Shown piece after piece: positions 17,419 to 25,345 of a DNA stretch of 64,000 bases (the first letter of the stretch is position 1; the number at the start of each line of letters is the position of its first letter). The position numbers and the translations under genes were made by a program. The notes below the pieces were generated by a model. It was given only the letters and a program-made list of their open reading frames with translations, was not told where the DNA came from and did no database searches. The stretch comes from Arachidicoccus sp. GTDB taxonomy: Bacteria; Bacteroidota; Bacteroidia; Chitinophagales; Chitinophagaceae. The DNA is taken from the NCBI GenBank assembly GCA_028283605.1, contig JAPWKH010000018.1, forward strand, positions 1 through 64,000. The letters are read 5' to 3'.

Positions 17419-18171
17419 ATGAACGATTTTAGGAAAATTATTTTTCTCATTGTTATTGTTCTATTTGCATGTATTTCCTGTACAAAAGATAAGGAAGAAA
17501 ATTTCAGCGTAGTTTCCTGTAAAGAATATATGCCCATGCATTTGGGCGATGTGCAGTTGTACAGGCTGGATTCTTTAGTGCCTACTGCATTCGGGCAAAG
17601 TATGATTACGAAAAGCTATATTGCAAAAGATACCGTTGTAGCGCAAAGATTAGACGCGGTCGGAGATACAACTTTTGATGTATCTCGTTTTGTAACGGAT
17701 ACATTACGAAGTGGTTCATGGGCTTTAACAACGGCATATCAGATTGTTTATACGAAAAATACTTGCGATTTGATTCAGGCAGACGGCAAACGTTTTATAA
17801 AATTATCAACGCCGGTTAGGAACGGATATTTCTGGGACGGGAATCAATATTTTGTCTCCGGCGCGAATCAAAGTTCAAGTGATTCGGACTGGGCGTATTA
17901 CGGATGGAATTATAGTTATGATAGTGTTGGAGCAAGTTATAATTCCGCTTATAATGTATATAGCAATGCCGTTATTGTAAACGAAATCAATGATTTAGAA
18001 CCCTTCGATCCGGATGCATATATTCAAACTCAATATGCTCAGGAAGTATATGCCAAAGGAGTTGGATTAATTTACAGAAACATGCTGTTTTACATGTATC
18101 AGGGTTCGAGCAATTTAGGGAGCGGCTATGATCTTTCCAGCTTTGGAATAAAACTTACAAGGATCCAATAA
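17419..18171 (+). CDS. Hypothetical lipoprotein
   Basis: A 250-residue protein with a clear SpII signal: Lys/Arg, a hydrophobic run IIFLIVIVLFACIS, then Cys at residue 21. The mature part is acidic/polar with many Tyr, Ser and Asp (for example NQYFVSGANQSSSDSDWAYYGW) and predicted beta-rich. I do not recognise a domain. It starts 42 bp after the arginase-like gene and could be co-transcribed with it. Expected at the outer or inner membrane facing the periplasm. Confidence 0.75.
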   Translation: MNDFRKIIFLIVIVLFACISCTKDKEENFSVVSCKEYMPMHLGDVQLYRLDSLVPTAFGQSMITKSYIAKDTVVAQRLDAVGDTTFDVSRFVTDTLRSGSWALTTAYQIVYTKNTCDLIQADGKRFIKLSTPVRNGYFWDGNQYFVSGANQSSSDSDWAYYGWNYSYDSVGASYNSAYNVYSNAVIVNEINDLEPFDPDAYIQTQYAQEVYAKGVGLIYRNMLFYMYQGSSNLGSGYDLSSFGIKLTRIQ

Positions 18172-18188
18172 AAGCTGTATGTGCAGGA

Positions 18189-18806
18189 TTATTTAACATA
18201 ATTCTCTATCGGTAACCGATTGGCAAAGCTTCGCCCGAGTGTAAGTTCGTCGGCAAATTCCAATTCTCCCCCGAAAGAAATACCGCGTGCAACCGTAGTG
18301 ATTTTACAGGGAAGTTCCTGAATTTTTTTTCTGATATAATAGATCGTAGTATCGCCTAAAATATTAGGGCTGAGGGCAAATACAAGTTCGCCGGTATTTT
18401 CATTTTTAATTCTTTCCACCAACGGATCAATGGTAAGTGTTTCCGGCCCTATTCCGTCCAAAGGAGAAATGAGTCCGCCGAGTACATGGTAAGTGCCGTG
18501 AAACTGATCTGTATTTTCAATAGCAATTACATCACGGATATTTTCTACCACGCATATTGTATGGTTATGATTGCGGGCCGGATTGGCGCAAATAGTACAT
18601 ATATCGCTGTCGCTTACATTAAAGCATCTTTTGCAAAACCGGATATTTGTGCGCATCTCCGTAATTGCATTACTAAAATGCAGCACATCATTTTCATTTT
18701 GTTTTAATAAATGCAAAACCATGCGCAACGCTGTTTTTTTGCCGATGCCCGGAAGCTTGGAAAATTCATTTACTGCATTTTCAAGAAGAGTCGATGACAA
18801 TTGCAT
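18189..18806 (-). CDS. recR: Recombination protein RecR
   Basis: A 205-residue RecR, which works with RecF/RecO to load RecA at gaps during recombinational repair. Helix-hairpin-helix LPGIGKKTALRMVLHLL lies at residues 18-34. A four-Cys zinc finger spans CKRCFNVSDSDICTIC (about 57-72), and the Toprim domain begins ICVVENIRDVIAIE. The C-terminal ARGISFGGELEFADELTLGRS is the family signature. The start lies 1 bp after the stop of the upstream Ig-like lipoprotein gene, so the two are translationally coupled. Confidence 0.97.
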   Translation of the reverse strand: MQLSSTLLENAVNEFSKLPGIGKKTALRMVLHLLKQNENDVLHFSNAITEMRTNIRFCKRCFNVSDSDICTICANPARNHNHTICVVENIRDVIAIENTDQFHGTYHVLGGLISPLDGIGPETLTIDPLVERIKNENTGELVFALSPNILGDTTIYYIRKKIQELPCKITTVARGISFGGELEFADELTLGRSFANRLPIENYVK

Positions 18807-18807
18807 G

Positions 18808-20280
18808 TTACAAAATTAACGGTTTATAAGTTGGTTCTTCTTGCGCTTTGAGAGGAATATCCCAAACATTATCCGCATCTGGTATAAACTCGTAGATTTC
18901 ATTCGGACGTTTTATATTTACCACAATTTCCGGTTGTAATCTTTCTTTATAATTTCCCGTTGTCCACCTCATGTCATTGTTCTTATCATAGAGTACCCTA
19001 AGATGGTATTTGCCCGGCTCATACATAGGAAGTTTTACTTGTTTGGTTTCCGTTATCTTTATTGAATCGGTCAATTTGTTATCTGCCGAAAATATCTGTA
19101 AAACCGGATGTTGTGTAATATCTATATCCGGAAAATTGAATTGTACCGAAGCATAATCGCCTTTGTTTTTTGCCTGAAAAATTACGGTATCCGATTTTGC
19201 CAAAGCCACGTCAAAGCTGTCTTTTGCCGCCTCTTTAGGAATGATGAGCTTATAAGTACTATCTTCCTGCCAATTCTTTTTTACTATAAATTTTGTATTC
19301 GTTGTATCTGCGCTGTCGTGCAATATTTCAAAATCGCGTATATGTACGCCATTGGTATCGGTAAGTAATATTTGCGAAGCGTCAAAAGATTTTAGCGGTT
19401 TGCTATAGGTAAGTTCAAGAGGAGTAAGCAAACTCTGTTTTCCCTGTTGCAGGTTATTGCTGACGGTCAAAGGTTTTTTTGCATCCCGTTCTTTTTCTTT
19501 CTCCTTCTGCTTTGTAGATATGTTTTTCGATTTTTTTACTTCTTTCGGATAAGCGCGAAAAGCATACAGCTTAATATGCTGGCAAAGCGAATCTTCTTCG
19601 GTATTTATATCTCTGTCCAGAAACGCAAATTCATCGGTAGAATCGGCGTAGTTTTTATTGTATGTATTAGCAACTGCAAATATTCTGAATTTTTTTTGTG
19701 GCAAAAAACGGAAAATGAAATTTCCGGAAGTATCTATTTTGGCATAATATTCCGGCCGCGATTTATGAATGGCTGTATCGGAAAAATTAGAATACAAAAC
19801 GGCAAACATTGTACTGTCTACACCGCCGGATTCTGCAAGCATAATATTTCCGGAAACGGTGTTGGTATCAATATGATCGCCGGTGCTAAAAACATATACA
19901 AAATTCTTAAGCGTATTTCCTTCATTCACATCTTTAATGGTATTGCCAAAGTTGAACGAATAAGTGGTGTTTGGCTTCAATGAATCTTTCCACTGAATGG
20001 TTACCTGTCGCAAATTTCTGGTAACATTGGGGTTATGCTGCGACACCGGCGATACGATAAGATTGGTTAATACATTATCAAGATTTACATATTCATCAAA
20101 AGTCAGTTTAATTTCTTTAGCATTAAATTGTAATGTAGAATCTTTTGGTGTTGCATTCACAAGCACAGGTGGCAACGTATCTTTCGGACCACCGGTAGGA
20201 GGAACCATTACTGCGCATCCGGAAGAGAACAACCAAGCGCTTACCGATATTACTGCAATAAAAAATAATAATTTTTTCAT
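18808..20280 (-). CDS. Ig-like (Big_5) domain lipoprotein
   Basis: A 490-residue conserved Bacteroidota lipoprotein. The signal peptide ends SAWLFSSGC (Cys about 22). The mature start MVPPTGGPKDTLPPVL and following TFDEYVNLDNVLTNLIVSP and FNFGNTIKDVNEGN are characteristic of the Big_5 Ig-like domain (about residues 38-135). A basic stretch (KKSKNISTKQKEKEKERD, about 245-265) separates it from a beta-rich C-terminal half. The function is unknown; it lies directly before recR in one operon, an arrangement probably reflecting convenience rather than shared function. Confidence 0.85.
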   Translation of the reverse strand: MKKLLFFIAVISVSAWLFSSGCAVMVPPTGGPKDTLPPVLVNATPKDSTLQFNAKEIKLTFDEYVNLDNVLTNLIVSPVSQHNPNVTRNLRQVTIQWKDSLKPNTTYSFNFGNTIKDVNEGNTLKNFVYVFSTGDHIDTNTVSGNIMLAESGGVDSTMFAVLYSNFSDTAIHKSRPEYYAKIDTSGNFIFRFLPQKKFRIFAVANTYNKNYADSTDEFAFLDRDINTEEDSLCQHIKLYAFRAYPKEVKKSKNISTKQKEKEKERDAKKPLTVSNNLQQGKQSLLTPLELTYSKPLKSFDASQILLTDTNGVHIRDFEILHDSADTTNTKFIVKKNWQEDSTYKLIIPKEAAKDSFDVALAKSDTVIFQAKNKGDYASVQFNFPDIDITQHPVLQIFSADNKLTDSIKITETKQVKLPMYEPGKYHLRVLYDKNNDMRWTTGNYKERLQPEIVVNIKRPNEIYEFIPDADNVWDIPLKAQEEPTYKPLIL

Positions 20281-20408
20281 CTATTTATTTTTATTTTTTT
20301 TATTGCCAGATGTAATTCGCTTTACCAAACTCCGTTTCGCCAAAATTATCATTGCTTTGGATATGTAAGATTTTTATAGCTCGTTTCATTAATCCTTTTA
20401 CGGGAATT

Positions 20409-20443
20409 GTTTAAAAAGATATGTACGAAAATATCTTTTAAAC
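20409..20443. terminator. Inverted repeat, possible terminator after pyrF
   Basis: GTTTAAAAAGATAT and AAATATCTTTTAAAC form an imperfect stem (one unpaired A) around a short loop. It lies between the 3' end of pyrF and the start of the Ig-like lipoprotein gene, so it could end pyrF transcription; the AT-rich stem makes it weak. Confidence 0.35.
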
Positions 20444-20515
20444 AAAATTATTGTTTCATTGCGGACAAAAAGATGTTCCCGAAAATTTTATTTTTTCTTT
20501 TAACGTTAGACAACA

Positions 20516-21322
20516 TTAAGATAAATATAATTGCATTTCTTCATGATAATTTTTTGCAGCTTCTGCTGCTTTTTCAGCAAAGTCTTCTTTATCCGAAGCA
20601 AATATCACAGCCCTGCTTGCATTGATCAACAATCCGCAATTTTTGTTCAATCCATATCGGGAAACTTCTTTCAGGCTGCCGCCTTGTGCGCCCACGCCGG
20701 GAACGAGAAAAAAATGTTCGGGTAAAAGAGTTCGAATGTGTTTTAATTCTTCGGCTTGCGTTGCACCAATTACAAACATCAGATTTTGCGGCGTAGCCCA
20801 AGAAGCTATTTTTTGTAAAACTTTTTCATACAGTTTGCCTCCGTCTTCCATTTTTTGCAATTCAAAATCATCCGCGCCTTTGTTGGAGGTCAATCCTAAA
20901 ACGATCGTCGTTTTATTTTCGTATTCAAGAAAAGGTTTTATGCTGTCTTCGCCCATGTAAGGTGCAACCGTAACGGAATCAAACGGCAACGTTTCAAAAA
21001 AAGCTTTGGCATATTGTGCAGATGTATTGCCAATATCTCCGCGCTTGGCATCTGCAATCGTAAAGTGTGTATTGCCGATATAGTGCAATGTTTCTTCCAT
21101 GGCTTCCCAGCCCTTTACACCTTGCGATTCGTAAAAGGCAGTGTTGATTTTATACGCTGCACAGTAATCTTTTGTGGCATCAATGATGGCTTTATTAAAT
21201 TCTACAACTGCATTTTTATGATCTTTTAGATGTGCGGGCAGTTTGGAAATATCAGTATCCAAGCCCACGCATAAATAAGATTTTTTTTGACGAATAAGAG
21301 AAATCAGTTCTTGTATATTCAT
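20516..21322 (-). CDS. pyrF: Orotidine 5'-phosphate decarboxylase (type 2)
   Basis: Catalyses the last step of UMP synthesis, OMP to UMP + CO2. A frame extension to 21358 exists, but I choose ATG 21322 (MNIQELISLIRQKKSYLCVG), giving 268 residues, the usual size of the long PyrF subfamily. The active-site array is IADAKRGDIGNTSAQYA (Asp-Lys-x-x-Asp); KINTAFYESQG precedes it and VPGVGAQGG is the phosphate-binding loop. A stand-alone minus-strand gene, divergent from the Lnb-domain gene. Confidence 0.96.
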   Translation of the reverse strand: MNIQELISLIRQKKSYLCVGLDTDISKLPAHLKDHKNAVVEFNKAIIDATKDYCAAYKINTAFYESQGVKGWEAMEETLHYIGNTHFTIADAKRGDIGNTSAQYAKAFFETLPFDSVTVAPYMGEDSIKPFLEYENKTTIVLGLTSNKGADDFELQKMEDGGKLYEKVLQKIASWATPQNLMFVIGATQAEELKHIRTLLPEHFFLVPGVGAQGGSLKEVSRYGLNKNCGLLINASRAVIFASDKEDFAEKAAEAAKNYHEEMQLYLS

Positions 21323-21405
21323 TACGATGAATTTTAGAATGCGGTCAAAAATAAGCATTAATATGCTTTACAATTTGCATCTTTGTAAGGATTAATTATT
21401 TAACG

Positions 21406-22551
21406 ATGCGGAATTTCCTATTCATTATTTTATTTATATTATTTTCAACAATTCTAAAAGCCCAAACCGGCGAGTCATCACACATAAAAATAAGCTTGCT
21501 TACCTGTTCGCCGGGCGAAGATTTATATACTTCTTTCGGGCATACCGCTATCCGGATTATTGATAGCGCAAAGCATTCCGATGTTGTATTTAATTACGGA
21601 ACATTTAATTTTGACCAGCCAAATTTTTATTTAAAATTCGCGCGTGGAAAGTTGAATTATATGCTCGATGAAAGTACATTCAGCGATTTTATGTATGAAT
21701 ATTATGAAGACAAACGCGGTGTTACGGAGCAGGATTTAAGTTTGAGTGATGCAGAGAAAAAATTCGTTATAACATTTTTGCAAAATAATTATCTCCCGCA
21801 AAACAGGGAATACAAATACGATTTTTTGTATGATAATTGTGCTACACGCACACGTGATATTTTGTTTAACAAATTGCAAGGCGTACATCTCAACAAAGAA
21901 ATTGTGGACAGCAACACAACATTCCGTGATCTGATTCATTTCTATCTGGATAAAAGCGGGCAACCCTGGTCAAAACTGGGAATAGATATTTTATTGGGAA
22001 GCCCTACCGATAAAAAATTAAATAACCGCACCTCCATGTTTCTCCCCGATTTTTTAAGCAAGGGCGTAGGCGAAGCTACAATTCACGGAAAGCCTTACGT
22101 TTCCTCGTCGCGGCAATTATTGCCAGACCATGCTGCGGGAGATGTACAGGGAAAATATACGCCGCTTATATTGTTTTCCTGCATCTGTATTTTTTATCTA
22201 TTGTTGTTTTATTTGTTCAGGAAAAATGTTTTTGTTACCGGATTATTAAACAGTATTTTATTATATATCACGGGATTGCTGGGATTATTGCTGTTGTTCA
22301 TGTGGTTTGGAACGGATCATCAAACATGCAAGAATAATTATAATTTGTTGTGGGCATTGCCGACGAATTTTATTGCGGCATTTTTTATTTGGAAGAAGCG
22401 TGAAGTATTGAGAAAATATTTTTTTATCGTAGCAATTGTAACAGTTCTTTTATTGATTTGCTGGTTATTTTTACCACAACATTTTAACATAGCATTGCTT
22501 CCGTTTTGTATATTAATGATGATTGTTTACGGAAGATTGGCAAGAAAATAA
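21406..22551 (+). CDS. Lnb N-terminal periplasmic domain protein (DUF4105) with membrane helices
   Basis: A 381-residue protein with a signal peptide (FIILFILFSTILKAQ) and an Lnb/DUF4105 periplasmic domain. That domain includes LLTCSPGEDLYTSFGHTAIRI, the conserved Cys and His region, and YDFLYDNCATRTRDIL, a second conserved Cys segment. About residues 250-380 form five membrane helices. In other bacteria the Lnb-type fold takes part in lipoprotein N-acylation; here the reaction is not proven. The downstream hydrolase begins 8 bp after the stop and is likely co-transcribed. Confidence 0.87.
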   Translation: MRNFLFIILFILFSTILKAQTGESSHIKISLLTCSPGEDLYTSFGHTAIRIIDSAKHSDVVFNYGTFNFDQPNFYLKFARGKLNYMLDESTFSDFMYEYYEDKRGVTEQDLSLSDAEKKFVITFLQNNYLPQNREYKYDFLYDNCATRTRDILFNKLQGVHLNKEIVDSNTTFRDLIHFYLDKSGQPWSKLGIDILLGSPTDKKLNNRTSMFLPDFLSKGVGEATIHGKPYVSSSRQLLPDHAAGDVQGKYTPLILFSCICIFYLLLFYLFRKNVFVTGLLNSILLYITGLLGLLLLFMWFGTDHQTCKNNYNLLWALPTNFIAAFFIWKKREVLRKYFFIVAIVTVLLLICWLFLPQHFNIALLPFCILMMIVYGRLARK

Positions 22552-22558
22552 CTCAGTC

Positions 22559-23356
22559 ATGCACAAATCTTTTCAACATAGCGGATATAATATATCTTAT
22601 CAATTATTTGGAAGCGGAAAACCGATAATCATTTTTGTTCATGGCTTTCCGGAAGATGGAACCGTATTTGAAAATCAATACAATTTTCTCAAAGAAAAAT
22701 ATACTGTAATTGTTCCTGATTTGCCCGGTTCAGGAAAGTCCGGCCAAAATTTATCCCTGCATTACATTGAAGAATTTGCCGAAATACCTGAATTGATTTT
22801 GCAAAATGAAAATATTGAAAAATGTTTTTTGTTCGGGCATTCCATGGGCGGATATATTGCGTTGGCATTTGCTGAAAAATATCCGGAACGCTTATTGGGA
22901 TTGGGTTTGATACATTCTACTGCTTATGCCGACAGTCAGGAAAAAAAGGAAAACAGGCAACGCGCCATAGAACTGATGGAGAAATATGGCGGCTATTCTT
23001 TTTTAAAAAATTCCGTGCCTAATTTATTCACAAAAGAATATGTTGATGAACATTTTGATGTTGTAAGTGCATTGATTGAAAAAGGGAAAAACTTTGATAC
23101 AAAAACATTGCAGCAATATTATCAGATCATGAAAGAGCGGCCGGATCGCACGGAAATATTGAAGAAAATAAATGTTCCCGTATTATTTATAATAGGAGAA
23201 AAAGATACTTCGGTTTTGCTGCATGATATATTGCCGCAAACACATTTGCCTAATATATCATTTATAAAAATATTACCAAATGCAGCGCATATGGGAATTT
23301 TAGAAAATGTAAATGAAGTAAATATAACAATCGAGTCTATGATAAAGACCATATAA
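22559..23356 (+). CDS. Alpha/beta-fold hydrolase
   Basis: A 265-residue alpha/beta hydrolase. FVHGFPEDG is the oxyanion-hole motif, GHSMGGYIAL the nucleophile elbow with Ser at about residue 98, and the catalytic Asp and His are likely in FIIGEKDTS and NAAHMGILE near the C-terminus. I start at ATG 22559 because the upstream extension lies inside the preceding gene. No signal peptide, so cytoplasmic. Substrate unknown; followed by a strong terminator. Confidence 0.88.
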   Translation: MHKSFQHSGYNISYQLFGSGKPIIIFVHGFPEDGTVFENQYNFLKEKYTVIVPDLPGSGKSGQNLSLHYIEEFAEIPELILQNENIEKCFLFGHSMGGYIALAFAEKYPERLLGLGLIHSTAYADSQEKKENRQRAIELMEKYGGYSFLKNSVPNLFTKEYVDEHFDVVSALIEKGKNFDTKTLQQYYQIMKERPDRTEILKKINVPVLFIIGEKDTSVLLHDILPQTHLPNISFIKILPNAAHMGILENVNEVNITIESMIKTI

Positions 23357-23392
23357 AAACACCTCATAATTATTTAAACTATGAGGTGTTTT
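23356..23392. terminator. Rho-independent terminator, bidirectional
   Basis: Perfect 13-bp stem AAAACACCTCATA/TATGAGGTGTTTT with an 11-nt loop, with A and T tracts on both sides. It lies between the convergent hydrolase gene and repeat-protein gene and can serve both. Confidence 0.85.
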
Positions 23393-23412
23393 GTATTCTT
23401 AAAATATGTAAC

Positions 23413-24066
23413 CTATATGGTGGTTTCTGATTCTTTCTTTCCTGCAATGTATTCTTCTTCACTCTTTAGAGAATTATTATTTGACTCAATCATTACTGCA
23501 TCAAAATTATACAGTTTGTTGACAGCAACATGCAATGAATCTTTTTTAGCTGTATCTTTTTTTGTTGTATCCTGATAGAATGCTAAATTGTTAAATGAGG
23601 ACGTGTCTTTCTTCGCTGTATCTTTTTTTGTTGTGTCTTGATAAAAAGCCAATGCTATATCTGCATTTCTCAAGGCAAAAGAATCTTTTTTAGCTGTATC
23701 TTTTTTCGTTGTATCCTGATAGAATGCTAAATTATTAAATAAGGATGTGTCTTTCTTCGCTGTATCTTTTTTTGTTGTGTCCTGATAAAAAGCTAATGCT
23801 AAAGATGTAGTATCTGATTTCTTGTTTTTATGATGTTTTTTAGTCTTTTCTTTTTTCGTTGTATCCTGGTAAAAAGCAAGGGCTACACTATTCTTTACCA
23901 AAGAAAGAGAATCTTTTTTTGTAGTATCTTTCTTGGTAGTATCCTGATAGAAAGCCAAATTAAAAGATGAAGTATCTTTTTTCGTTGTATCCTTTTTCTC
24001 CTGTGCTTGTGAAGCGATACCGATTGAAACTGCAATAAGCGCTAATGCAAAATTCTTGATTTTCAT
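23413..24066 (-). CDS. Small exported repeat protein, six LAFYQDTTKK repeats
   Basis: A 217-residue predicted secreted protein that I cannot place in a family. Residues 1-22 form a signal peptide (IAVSIGIASQAQ). Residues 37-176 hold six copies of LAFYQDTTKK starting at 37, 63, 91, 113, 139 and 161, each followed by a Lys/Thr/Asp-rich tail such as DTAKKDS or DTSSFNN. Copies 3-4 and 5-6 form a 48-residue higher-order duplication. One tail is His/Lys rich (KTKKHHKNKK). The C-terminus (about 177-217) is unrelated and acidic. Composition (Lys, Asp, Thr, few hydrophobics besides the LAFY core) suggests an extended, highly charged chain with regularly spaced hydrophobic-aromatic patches. Monocistronic. 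Confidence 0.75.
   Translation of the reverse strand: MKIKNFALALIAVSIGIASQAQEKKDTTKKDTSSFNLAFYQDTTKKDTTKKDSLSLVKNSVALAFYQDTTKKEKTKKHHKNKKSDTTSLALAFYQDTTKKDTAKKDTSLFNNLAFYQDTTKKDTAKKDSFALRNADIALAFYQDTTKKDTAKKDTSSFNNLAFYQDTTKKDTAKKDSLHVAVNKLYNFDAVMIESNNNSLKSEEEYIAGKKESETTI
23539..23958 (-). repeat. In-gene tandem repeats coding LAFYQDTTKK units
   Basis: Six 66-84-bp units sharing a near-identical core (plus strand reads like GTTGTATCCTGATAGAATGC). The last two pairs form a 144-bp higher-order repeat. Spacing is always a multiple of three, so unit gain or loss keeps the frame. Confidence 0.85.
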
Positions 24067-24185
24067 AACTTATAATTTTTTAGTGAACATGTAGTATTTG
24101 TATTACAAAAACCACATATCGTGCCAAAAAATAATAGCGAACGTTAATTAATATTTTGATATAATTGGAAAAATATAAAAAAATA

Positions 24186-24223
24186 TAAAAAAAGAGGCTG
24201 CTTCGTTTGGAAAACAAGCCTCT
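24186..24223 (-). terminator. Rho-independent terminator after the peptidase remnant
   Basis: On the minus strand AGAGGC pairs with GCCTCT across a loop and is followed by a run of seven T (24186-24192). It would end transcription of the minus-strand M57-like remnant. Confidence 0.6.
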
Positions 24224-24352
24224 GAATAAAATAAATGTAAAGGTTAAAGATTCGCTTTATTTACATCCCACCATACATGGGTTGTAATGTCATCAGTACC
24301 ACCAAGATTGACTAATAATTGTAATATCAAACCTACAAAAGTTTTTTTGGTT

Positions 24353-24795
24353 TTACTTATTCATCTCTATATCGTTCAAGATGAAGTGTCTCGCCATATT
24401 GGTTTGTGATATCACAAAGGATACCAAAAGTAAGGGGCTGCTACAAATTGCTATTACCGAATTACCTGTTTTACTTCCAGAAATTGAATCATCAGTTGAC
24501 TGCCAAGAATAAGAAATTATCGGCATGTTAGAGGAAGCAATGCTGAAAGCATATTGTTGACCAACTATAAGATTAACTGGGTAGGCTGAAATGGATGCAC
24601 TAAAACCAGGATACAAATAAGCAATTGCATATTTATCCCAACTACTGAAACCATTCCATGAGTTCGTAGCAGTTCCGCCATTATAGAGGATGCATCAGGA
24701 TTATTCCCCGAATTTGGAGAACTCCCAGCAGTTATAGCTCCTGGTTCACCTAAAGTAAGTAACTCATAACCATTTGAAATATGGGTATTTATCAA
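24353..24795 (-). pseudogene. C-terminal remnant of an M57-like secreted metallopeptidase
   Basis: Two overlapping frames on the minus strand join by one frameshift near 24680 into GEPGAITAGSSPNSGNNPDASSIM (family block, residues as read) followed by NGGTATNSWNGFSSWDKYA and IAYLYPGFSAS. From established knowledge this S-I/V-M-N-G ... FSSWD ... YLYP pattern is the C-terminal part of Bacteroidota M57 (HEIGH-motif) peptidases. It is followed by a PKD/Ig-like segment (ISYSWQSTDDSISGSKTGNSV). The catalytic HEIGH region and the entire N-terminus are missing upstream. A remnant by both truncation and frameshift. Confidence 0.5.
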
Positions 24796-24835
24796 ATATT
24801 TTTTTTCTAAAAGGTGTTGAATGTAAAATGAGGTT

Positions 24836-25345
24836 CTTAAAATTTATTTGATAATTTATCGCTTTATAAACTTTGCCCTTGTTTGAAACAGCGCAGCATT
24901 CAATTGAATATAATACACGCCAGGCGCCAATTTTTCTACAGAAATATTTGTATTATTCTTATGAATAATTTGAGATAAAACAAGCGTACCGGCACTATTA
25001 AATACTTGAATTACCGGAGGATAAACATAATAGCAGATATTAGTTGCGGGTGCTGTATAAATATCCATTCCGCATGGTACAGAGATACCAAGGTTTAAAT
25101 AATTCTGAGCCGGGTTGGGAAATATATTTACTGCAAATTTTGTGGAACAATTATTAATCAATATAGAATCAGACTTGGTATTGTCTTGTACCGAGGTTGC
25201 TTTTGCCCAGACATTTCCGCCGGATACAGCAGTTACCAAACCATTTGCATCTATTGTTGCGCTGCCAGTAGTAGGAATAATACTCCATGTTACTTGCTGA
25301 TTCACATTTAACGGATAAACTGTTGCTATTAATTGCAACGTACCC
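24836..25345. repeat. Direct repeat A1: T9SS tail plus Big_2 cassette
   Basis: About 510 bp nearly identical to 29009-29520. It covers the 3' end of the 1319-residue gene (Ig-like domain plus sorting tail) and the ~20 bp after its stop. Flanks are unrelated. Confidence 0.85.

Noticed and set aside
19447-19983. 178-codon plus-strand frame
   Set aside because: Lies wholly inside and antisense to the Ig-like lipoprotein gene; composition (Phe/Ile/Cys rich) is that of a shadow frame.
23539-23958. CRISPR-like regular repeats
   Set aside because: Repeats are in frame inside a coding gene, with spacers also similar to each other and no cas genes nearby.
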